Below, piece by piece: positions 57,500 through 64,000 of a stretch of 64,000 bases of DNA. Numbering within the stretch: the first letter of the stretch is position 1; each line of letters starts with the position of its first letter. The notes beneath the pieces are model-generated. The model was not told the origin of the DNA. It saw only the letters and a list, made by a program, of their open reading frames with translations, and searched no databases. Both the position numbers and the translations under genes were made by a program. Source of the DNA: Pectobacterium polonicum (GTDB taxonomy: Bacteria > Pseudomonadota > Gammaproteobacteria > Enterobacterales > Enterobacteriaceae); assembly GCF_005497185.1 (NCBI RefSeq), contig NZ_RJTN01000018.1, positions 35,670 through 99,669 on the forward strand, written 5' to 3'.

Positions 57500-58777
57500 T
57501 TACAGCTTTTCCAACATCGATCGCGTGACCAGTACGATCCCTTCCTCCGAGCGGTAAAAACGGCGGCTATCCTCTTCCGCGTTTTCGCCAATCACCATGC
57601 CTTCCGGCAAGTGGCAGGCTCGATCAATCACGCAACGGCGTAAACGACAGGAGCGTCCCACGTTGACATCCGGCAGGATCACCGTCGAATCGATACTACA
57701 AAATGAATTGACCCGCACACGCGGGAACAACACCGAATGCGTGACAACCGAACCGGACACGATGCAGCCCCCGGATACCAGCGAGTTCATCGTCATGCCA
57801 TGGCTGCCAGAGCGGTCCTGAACAAATTTGGCGGGCGGCAGCGATTCAATTGCGGAACGAATCGGCCAGTGCCGATCGTACACATCCAACTCCGGCGTGA
57901 CGGACGCCAGATCGAGATTGGCGCGCCAGTAAGCTTCCAGCGTGCCGACATCTCGCCAATACTGGTGCTCATCTTCACCCGACGTGACGCACGACAGGGT
58001 AAAAGGGTGCGCCCAGGCCAAACGCTGCGAGACGATCTTCGGGATCAGATCCTGACCAAAATCGTGGTTAGAATCCGGCGCATTGCGATCCGCTTCCAAC
58101 AATTGATAAAGATAGTCCGCATTAAAAACATAGATCCCCATGCTCGCGAGCGCCATGTCGGGGTTATCCGGCATCGGTGTCGGGTTATCCGGTTTTTCAG
58201 CAAAATCGAGGATGCGATGCTGTTTGTCCACGCTCATGACGCCAAAAGCATTGGCTTCTTCCAGCGGCACGGGCAGGCAGGCGACCGTACACTCAGCCCC
58301 CTTCTCCACGTGATCAATCAGCATACGTGAGTAGTCCATCTTGTAGATGTGATCGCCCGCGAGGATCACCACATACTCCGCACGGTAGCGCCGAATAATG
58401 TCGAGATTCTGACAAACGGCGTCTGCAGTTCCCCGATACCAATGATCGGTAGAATGGCGTTGCTGAGCGGGGAGTAAATCCACAAATTCGTTCATTTCCG
58501 CATTCAAAAACGACCAGCCGCGTTGAATGTGTTGCACCAGCGTATGCGACTGATATTGCGTAATCACACCAATACGGCGTATGCCGGAGTTCAGGCAGTT
58601 AGAGAGCGCGAAATCAATAATGCGAAATTTACCGCCAAAATGGACGGCAGGCTTGGCACGCAATGCCGTCAGCCCTTTCAGTCGCGTTCCACGGCCTCCT
58701 GCCAAAATTAATGCCACGGATTTCAGAGGGAGCTGTCTTGCCAACATCAGAGGGTCATGCTTATCGTTGTTCACCAT
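57500..58777 (-). CDS. glgC: Glucose-1-phosphate adenylyltransferase
   Basis: Makes ADP-glucose, the committed and allosterically controlled step of glycogen synthesis. It has 425 residues (E. coli 431). The nucleotidyltransferase motif [20 protein letters not shown] starts at about 24, the catalytic aspartate is in [11 protein letters not shown] (about 137), and a C-terminal left-handed beta-helix follows. It is co-oriented with glgX upstream (37 bases) and glgA downstream. Confidence 0.97.
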   Translation of the reverse strand: MVNNDKHDPLMLARQLPLKSVALILAGGRGTRLKGLTALRAKPAVHFGGKFRIIDFALSNCLNSGIRRIGVITQYQSHTLVQHIQRGWSFLNAEMNEFVDLLPAQQRHSTDHWYRGTADAVCQNLDIIRRYRAEYVVILAGDHIYKMDYSRMLIDHVEKGAECTVACLPVPLEEANAFGVMSVDKQHRILDFAEKPDNPTPMPDNPDMALASMGIYVFNADYLYQLLEADRNAPDSNHDFGQDLIPKIVSQRLAWAHPFTLSCVTSGEDEHQYWRDVGTLEAYWRANLDLASVTPELDVYDRHWPIRSAIESLPPAKFVQDRSGSHGMTMNSLVSGGCIVSGSVVTHSVLFPRVRVNSFCSIDSTVILPDVNVGRSCRLRRCVIDRACHLPEGMVIGENAEEDSRRFYRSEEGIVLVTRSMLEKL

Positions 58778-58813
58778 GGCTATCTCCTGATTATTCTTTT
58801 TAATGGCTTGCGC

Positions 58814-60790
58814 TTAGGCGGTCTGTTTTATCAAGACGCCTACCGCCTGCGCTTGTCCGTGCCAAATTCCGCCTTCAGGCGGGTTCGTCTCATCAAACGG
58901 CGGTGAAACCTGCCAGTGGCCTTCTGGCAAAATGAACGTTCCGGTATGCAGGCTGGCGTTAACCAGCACAAGCCAACGACCGGAAAGTAAAATCTGTAGC
59001 TGATGCTCCCCGTGCTCCCACTGCTGCGGCGTTAAAGGCTGCCCTTCTCGGTTCAACCACTGCACCGCGCCATCCCCTTCCTGCCACCACGTTTCCTGCT
59101 GTAATGCCGGGATCGTGCTACGCAGTTGGATCAATCCTGCGACAAATTCACGCAAGCCACGATCTGCATTTTCCCAGTGCAGCCAGGTCAATTCATTATC
59201 TTGGCAGTAGGCGTTGTTGTTGCCCTGCTGACTGTGCCCCAGCTCATCGCCCGCCAGCAGCATTGGCGTACCCTGCGACAGAATCAGCGTTGTCAGCAGC
59301 GCCTTCTGGCTAGCCAGCCGACGTTGACGAATGTCGTCATCGGCTTCTAACCCTTCCGTGCCGTGGTTGTTGCTGAAGTTACTGTCCGTGCCGTCACGGT
59401 TACCTTCACCGTTGGCATCGTTGTGCTTGTGGTTGAAACTCACCAGATCGCGCAGCGTAAAGCCGTCATGAGCCGTCAGTTTGTTGATAGAGGCGTGAGG
59501 CAGGCGGTCGCGCTGCTGGAAGATGTCGCTGGAGGCGGCGAAGCGGCGGGCAAATGCGCCGAGAGCAATATCACCATGCAGCCAAAAGCGGCGCATGTCG
59601 TCACGATAGCGATCGCTCCACTCGGCGAACGGGGCCGGGAACTGGCCCAGTTGATAGCCACCATGCCCAATATCCCACGGCTCAGCGATCAGCTTGCAGC
59701 CCTGTAAGCGACTATCGTTTTTCATAGCGGACAGCAGCGGTGCGGCGGCGGTAAAATCTGGAGTACGCCCCAGCACCGTTGCCAGATCGAAACGAAAACC
59801 GTCAATGTGGCAAACCTCGCGCCAGAAGCGCAGACAGTCCATCACCCAGTCAATCACCGTCGGATGATTCAGGCGCAGCACATTGCCGCAGCCGGTCCAG
59901 TTATGGTATTCGCCGCTTTCGCTCAGCCAATAATAGCTGCGGTTATCGATGCCGCGCTGGCACAGCGTGGGGCCTTCGACATCCAGTTCGGCACTATGGT
60001 TGAACACCACATCCAGAATGACCTCAATACCCGCGCTATGCAGGGCTTTCACCGCATCCCGAAATTCATTCAGCGCGTCGTCACCGGCGGCAAGGCTGTT
60101 ATCCACCGCAAACGGCAGCAGCACGTTATAGCCCCAATAGTTACGCAACCCCAGTTGCTGAAGCCGTGGTTCATCGGCATGTTGCTGCACGGGAAGTAAT
60201 TCCAGCGCCGTGATGCCCAGCGACGTCAGATAGTCAATCATCACCGGATGGCCTAACGCGGCATAGCTACCGCGAATATCTTCGGGAATATCGGGGTGCA
60301 GTTGCGTCAGCCCGCGAACGTGCGCCTCATAAATTACCGTCTGACACCAGGGCGTTTGCGGATGTTGGTCATCTTGCCAGTCGTAATCCTCAGCCGTGAC
60401 CACGCACTTCGCCATGATTTCCGCACTATCTCGCTCATCCCGCCGATCAATCCCACCTTGCAGGCAAGCGTCATCCACCACCCAGCCATCAAGCTGGCGA
60501 GCGCACGGATCTAACAGCAGCTTATGCGGATTGAAGCGTAAACCCTGCGACGGCTCGAACGGCCCATCGACCCGAAAACCGTAGCGTAAGCCCGGCTGTG
60601 CATCGGGAAGATAGCCATGCCAAATATCACCGCTGCGTGCGGTCAGTTCGATCCGCTGTTCCTGCTGATGCTCGTCGAACACACACAGTTCAACCCGCTC
60701 GGCATCCGCCGAAAACAGCGCGAAATTCACACCCTGTCCATCAAAACTGGCTCCCAGCGGCGTCGGCTTGCCCGTCTGCAATTCCGCCAT
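58814..60790 (-). CDS. glgX: Glycogen debranching enzyme GlgX
   Basis: GH13 debranching enzyme hydrolysing alpha-1,6 branches of limit dextrins. It has 658 residues (E. coli 657). An N-terminal CBM48 ([20 protein letters not shown]) precedes the (beta/alpha)8 barrel with DVVFNHSAE, nucleophile [13 protein letters not shown], acid [12 protein letters not shown] and [15 protein letters not shown]. Its ATG directly abuts the glgB stop, so both are translated in a coupled way. Confidence 0.97.
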   Translation of the reverse strand: MAELQTGKPTPLGASFDGQGVNFALFSADAERVELCVFDEHQQEQRIELTARSGDIWHGYLPDAQPGLRYGFRVDGPFEPSQGLRFNPHKLLLDPCARQLDGWVVDDACLQGGIDRRDERDSAEIMAKCVVTAEDYDWQDDQHPQTPWCQTVIYEAHVRGLTQLHPDIPEDIRGSYAALGHPVMIDYLTSLGITALELLPVQQHADEPRLQQLGLRNYWGYNVLLPFAVDNSLAAGDDALNEFRDAVKALHSAGIEVILDVVFNHSAELDVEGPTLCQRGIDNRSYYWLSESGEYHNWTGCGNVLRLNHPTVIDWVMDCLRFWREVCHIDGFRFDLATVLGRTPDFTAAAPLLSAMKNDSRLQGCKLIAEPWDIGHGGYQLGQFPAPFAEWSDRYRDDMRRFWLHGDIALGAFARRFAASSDIFQQRDRLPHASINKLTAHDGFTLRDLVSFNHKHNDANGEGNRDGTDSNFSNNHGTEGLEADDDIRQRRLASQKALLTTLILSQGTPMLLAGDELGHSQQGNNNAYCQDNELTWLHWENADRGLREFVAGLIQLRSTIPALQQETWWQEGDGAVQWLNREGQPLTPQQWEHGEHQLQILLSGRWLVLVNASLHTGTFILPEGHWQVSPPFDETNPPEGGIWHGQAQAVGVLIKQTA

Positions 60791-62968
60791 TTACACCTCC
60801 TTCACCAGATACAGCGTGGCAAGCGGTGGAATGGTCAGAACAAGGGAATGCTGGCGCTGATGGCTGCCCCACTCCTCGCTGTAAATCGTCCCAACATTGC
60901 CCTGATCGCTCCCGTTGTAGTGAACAGAATCGGTGTTGATGACCTCTCGCCAGCCGCCGGGCTGGTTAATGCCAATCCGATAGCCATAACGTGGCACCGG
61001 CGTAAAGTTGCTGACCACCAGCACTTCATTGCCCTGTTCATCACGCCGGACAAAGGCAAAAACCGAATTTTCCCGATCGTCCACCACCAGCCATTCAAAG
61101 CCCTGCGGCTGAAAATCCAACTGATACAGCGACGGCTGCTGGCGATAGTAATGGTTAAGATCGCGCACCAGCGTCTGCACGCCGCGGTGCCACCCTTCCG
61201 GCTCATCCAGCAGATGCCAGTCCAGACTGGCGTCGTGGTTCCACTCACGCCCTTGCGCAAATTCGCCGCCCATAAACAGCAGTTTCTTGCCGGGATAGGC
61301 CCACATAAAGCCGTAATACGCGCGTAAATTAGCAAATTTCTGCCAGACATCGCCGGGCATACGATCCAGCAGTGAGCGCTTACCGTGCACCACCTCATCG
61401 TGAGACAGCGGCAGCACGAAGTTCTCGCTATAGGCGTACAACATGCCGAATGTCAGCAAATCGTGATGGTATTTGCGGTGAACCGGATCGTGCTGCATAT
61501 AGGCCAACGTGTCGTGCATCCAGCCCATATTCCATTTGTAATGAAACCCTAACCCGTTACAGTCAGGCGGCAGCGTGACGCCCGGATAATCGGTCGACTC
61601 TTCGGCCAGCGTAATCGCCGCAGGCGCGGCATGACCCAGCATGTGGTTGGTGTAGCGCAGAAACGCAATCGCCTCGAGGTTCTCTTTACCACCGTAATGG
61701 TTCGGCACCCACTCACCTTCGCTGCGGCTGTAGTCGCGATAAATCATGGAGGCCACAGCGTCTACCCGCAGCCCGTCGATGCCATAGCGTTCCATCCAGA
61801 ACAGTGCGTTGCCCGCCAGATAGTTACGCACCTCATGACGGCCATAGTTATAAATCAGCGTGTTCCAATCCTGATGGTAGCCTTCGCGTGGATCGGCGTA
61901 TTCATACAGCGCGGTGCCGTCAAACTGTGCCAAACCGTATTCGTCACCGGGGAAATGCCCCGGCACCCAGTCCAGCAAAACGTTAATACCCGCATCATGG
62001 AGCGCATCAACAAACACCCTGAACTCCGACGCGGTGCCGAAGCGGCGCGTTGGCGCATACAGCCCCAGCGGCTGATAACCCCAGCTACCATCAAACGGGT
62101 GTTCGTTAATCGGCATCAGCTCCACATGCGTGAAACCCATGTACTGCACATAATCAATCAGTTGCTTCGCCAGTTCCTGATAGCTCAGCCAGAAGTTGTT
62201 ATCCGTATGCCGTCGCCAGGAACCGAGGTGCACTTCATAAATGGAGATCGGGGAACGCAGGCCATTCGCTTCACGGCGAGCCTCACTGGTCGCAACTTTC
62301 TCAGGCAGCGGCGTAATCAGCGATGCAGTATCCGGGCGCATCTGCGCTTCAAACGCATACGGATCGGCCTTCAGCCGGACGCTACCGTGGCTGTCGATCA
62401 TTTCATATTTGTAGAGCTGCCCCGCTTTCACATCAGGCAAAAACAGCTCCCAAATACCGTTTTCCCGGCGCAGTCGCATCGGGTGCCGTCGGCCATCCCA
62501 AAAGTTGAATTCTCCCACCACCGAAACGCGCTGCGCATTGGGTGCCCAGACGGCAAAGCGCGTGCCTTCTACCCCATCCAGCGTTTCCAGATGTGCGCCT
62601 AATCGCTCGTAAGGACGCAGGTGGGTGCCTTCGGCCAACAGCCAAATGTCCATATCCTGCAACAGCGGACCAAAACGATAAGGATCTTCAATCACCCAGG
62701 TTTCTTCACGCCAGGTCACAGCCAATTGATAGTGAAAAGCATTTTTCCGGCGTGGCACCAGACCACAAAAAAAACCGCGCTCGTCTATACGTTCCAGTTC
62801 GACAATTTTTCGCCCATTGCTGGCATCCACAATCCACGCTGCCTGCGCATCCGGCAGCAGTGCTCGAACTTCAAGACCTTCGGAGGAATGATGCATACCT
62901 AACAGCGAAAATGGATCGGCATAATGCCCGGAAATAAGTGAATTAATCGCATCAGAAAACGCTGACAT
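60791..62968 (-). CDS. glgB: 1,4-alpha-glucan branching enzyme
   Basis: Introduces alpha-1,6 branches into glycogen. It has 725 residues (E. coli 728). N-terminal extra domain and CBM48 ([20 protein letters not shown]), then the GH13 barrel with DWVPGHFP, nucleophile [17 protein letters not shown], acid [10 protein letters not shown] and [12 protein letters not shown]. It is first gene of the glgBXCAP operon, as in E. coli. The ATG at 62968 has AAAGG at proper distance; ATGs at 62977 and 62992 would add 3 or 8 residues and cannot be fully excluded. Confidence 0.97.
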   Translation of the reverse strand: MSAFSDAINSLISGHYADPFSLLGMHHSSEGLEVRALLPDAQAAWIVDASNGRKIVELERIDERGFFCGLVPRRKNAFHYQLAVTWREETWVIEDPYRFGPLLQDMDIWLLAEGTHLRPYERLGAHLETLDGVEGTRFAVWAPNAQRVSVVGEFNFWDGRRHPMRLRRENGIWELFLPDVKAGQLYKYEMIDSHGSVRLKADPYAFEAQMRPDTASLITPLPEKVATSEARREANGLRSPISIYEVHLGSWRRHTDNNFWLSYQELAKQLIDYVQYMGFTHVELMPINEHPFDGSWGYQPLGLYAPTRRFGTASEFRVFVDALHDAGINVLLDWVPGHFPGDEYGLAQFDGTALYEYADPREGYHQDWNTLIYNYGRHEVRNYLAGNALFWMERYGIDGLRVDAVASMIYRDYSRSEGEWVPNHYGGKENLEAIAFLRYTNHMLGHAAPAAITLAEESTDYPGVTLPPDCNGLGFHYKWNMGWMHDTLAYMQHDPVHRKYHHDLLTFGMLYAYSENFVLPLSHDEVVHGKRSLLDRMPGDVWQKFANLRAYYGFMWAYPGKKLLFMGGEFAQGREWNHDASLDWHLLDEPEGWHRGVQTLVRDLNHYYRQQPSLYQLDFQPQGFEWLVVDDRENSVFAFVRRDEQGNEVLVVSNFTPVPRYGYRIGINQPGGWREVINTDSVHYNGSDQGNVGTIYSEEWGSHQRQHSLVLTIPPLATLYLVKEV

Positions 62969-63488
62969 GGTATTCATCCTTTGATTAACCATTTGAATTA
63001 AATAAATAAGCGCGATAAAACGTTATGTGGCGCTTATATTTTTCCCAAACTTTATTTTCGATAAAACTCAATAAAAATAATTAGTTATTAGCTTGCTAAC
63101 GAATAACGGCGACATGTAAAAATAATGAATACTATGAAAGGGTTCTCGCGCTACCCCTTCCATTTAGCGTAGTCAAGAAACCAGAAAAGAACTGGGAATT
63201 GATCAACATTTTCTGTTTATATTTATATGAATAAGTTATGACACGAATTTATAGCGTCAAGCCCGCTCCCACGTTGAGTAAGCGCTAGTCGGCATCATGT
63301 CTGTGCGAACGCCTCGGGCAATATGATAAAAGCGCATAACGATAACCATTATTTGATTATCCAGGAATGACAGGGAATTGGTATTTTAGGAACCTCGCAC
63401 TTTTCATTGGATTTTCACATGGTTGAAATCACTTTACCCGATTTCATTATTCATTCAGGCAACAAGGATAGTTGCAGGCTGGTTAATC
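62969..63488. promoter_or_regulatory. Divergent gene-free region between glgB and the DppB-type permease gene
   Basis: 520 bases with no convincing coding frame. The glgB-side half is AT-rich and contains the glg operon promoter. The other half carries a Fur-box-like site (see 63335-63353). A 27-codon plus-strand frame from 63419 to 63502 overlaps the permease start but has no support as a gene. Confidence 0.45.
63335..63353. promoter_or_regulatory. Candidate Fur box upstream of the DppB-type permease
   Basis: CATAACGATAACCATTATT matches the 19-base Fur consensus (GATAATGATAATCATTATC) in 15 positions by eye. It is 136 bases before the permease start; the downstream spacer would leave room for a promoter. 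Confidence 0.5.
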
Positions 63489-64000
63489 ATGGTGATATCT
63501 AGCCTCCGCTCATTCCCATGGGTTCATGCTATTTTTTACCGTAGCCAGCAATGGGTTATTAGCCTGATGGCCCTCCTCACCACCCTACTGGGCTTGCTCG
63601 CCTTTACCTTTACGCTGTCCCACTTTTCACCCATAGACCCTGTTATGCAGGTCGTTGGCGATCGCGCCAGTGAGTCTACCTATCAGCAAGCACGGCACGA
63701 CCTCGGATTGGACAAACCCGTCCCTGTGCAGTTTTGGTATTACCTTACTCGCTTATTTCATGGCGACCTTGGGGTAGCCAGCACCACAGGGCAACCTGTA
63801 CTGAACGATCTGGTTCATACTTTTCCTGCCACGCTTGAGCTGGCCACCTGCGCCATGTTGCTTGGGGCATCGCTGGGGATCGGCTTAGCGCTATTAGCCG
63901 CCTGGAAACCGGGAGGCCTCGTGGATGGCCTCGTCCGCTTTATTTCTCTACTGGGGTTTTCCGTGCCGATATTTTGGCTTGGGCTACTCGGATTATTGCT
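63489..64000 (+). CDS. DppB/OppB-family ABC transporter permease, N-terminal part (3' end outside window)
   Basis: Inner-membrane permease of the dipeptide/oligopeptide/nickel ABC class. The visible 170 residues show a first membrane helix (VISLMALLTTLLGLLAFTFTL), the periplasmic loop VVGDRASESTYQQARHDLGL and KPVPVQFWYYLTRLFHGDLG, typical of DppB/NikB, and the next helices (LELATCAMLLGASLGIGLAL, FISLLGFSVPIFWLGLLGLL). It is open to the window end. Binding-protein and ATPase genes would be expected beyond. A possible Fur box upstream hints at metal or siderophore transport rather than peptides, but this is only a suggestion. The ATG at 63489 has no clear Shine-Dalgarno. Confidence 0.85.
   Translation, partial: MVISSLRSFPWVHAIFYRSQQWVISLMALLTTLLGLLAFTFTLSHFSPIDPVMQVVGDRASESTYQQARHDLGLDKPVPVQFWYYLTRLFHGDLGVASTTGQPVLNDLVHTFPATLELATCAMLLGASLGIGLALLAAWKPGGLVDGLVRFISLLGFSVPIFWLGLLGLL

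Noticed and set aside
63419..63502. 27-codon frame overlapping the start of the DppB-type permease
   Set aside because: No ribosome site and no features; listed only as part of the regulatory region.

Overview
The window is typical gamma-proteobacterial chromosome and reads as a soft-rot enterobacterium of the Pectobacterium type. Evidence seen in the sequence: the gene order hslO-pckA-envZ-ompR, greB, tex, bioH-gntX-nfuA, malQ-malP, glpR-glpG-glpE-glpD and glgP-A-C-X-B follows the Escherichia coli backbone in proteins that align almost throughout; pectin-degradation genes (KdgT-type permease, KduI) sit in the accessory parts; and three ERIC-type repeats are present. The genus call is inference; no rRNA, tRNA, CRISPR array, transposase or integrase was seen.

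Layout. 1-4.7 kb: heat-shock chaperone end, PEP carboxykinase, and the EnvZ/OmpR osmosensing pair. 5.0-11.1 kb: accessory block between ompR and greB with a TonB-dependent siderophore receptor, an MFS permease and a periplasmic iron-siderophore binding protein, plus two decayed genes and an ERIC element. 11.4-19.7 kb: greB, a fused ornithine-lipid synthase (OlsF type), a chemoreceptor, a divergent citrate synthase and the RNA-binding protein Tex. 19.75-25.3 kb: two repeat elements, an IclR regulator with kdgT-kduI (uptake and isomerisation of pectin-derived keto-deoxyuronates), then a three-gene operon of exported proteins including a formylglycine-generating-enzyme-like protein. 25.4-29.8 kb: alkaline phosphatase followed by an ABC exporter-type pair whose permease carries a very His-rich loop, suggesting zinc handling. 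29.9-35.8 kb: GlxA-type regulator, LysE-type exporter, AcrD multidrug pump, BioH.

35.8-44.9 kb: gntX, nfuA, an S66 peptidase, malQ, malP, glpR, glpG. MalT, which lies beside malP in E. coli, is not between malP and glpR here. 45.1-49.2 kb: a four-gene plus-strand operon that splits glpG from glpE: a DeoR-HTH/PfkB-kinase fusion, a DHDPS-family aldolase or dehydratase, a YhcH-family protein and an MFS sugar-acid transporter. This is the best candidate for an uncharacterised catabolic system. 49.2-51.9 kb: glpE, a VOC protein, glpD with a GlpR operator.

51.9-53.5 kb: a small AT-rich insert with a membrane protein and an NAD(P)H oxidoreductase, bounded on one side by the true 3' end of glgP and on the other by a second, decayed copy of the glgP 3' end that is itself split by an ERIC element. 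53.5-63.0 kb: the glycogen operon glgBXCAP (minus strand). 63.0-64.0 kb: a non-coding stretch with a Fur-box-like site and the start of a DppB-family ABC permease that runs off the window. All protein identities come from reading motifs and remembered family sequences; no database search was possible.
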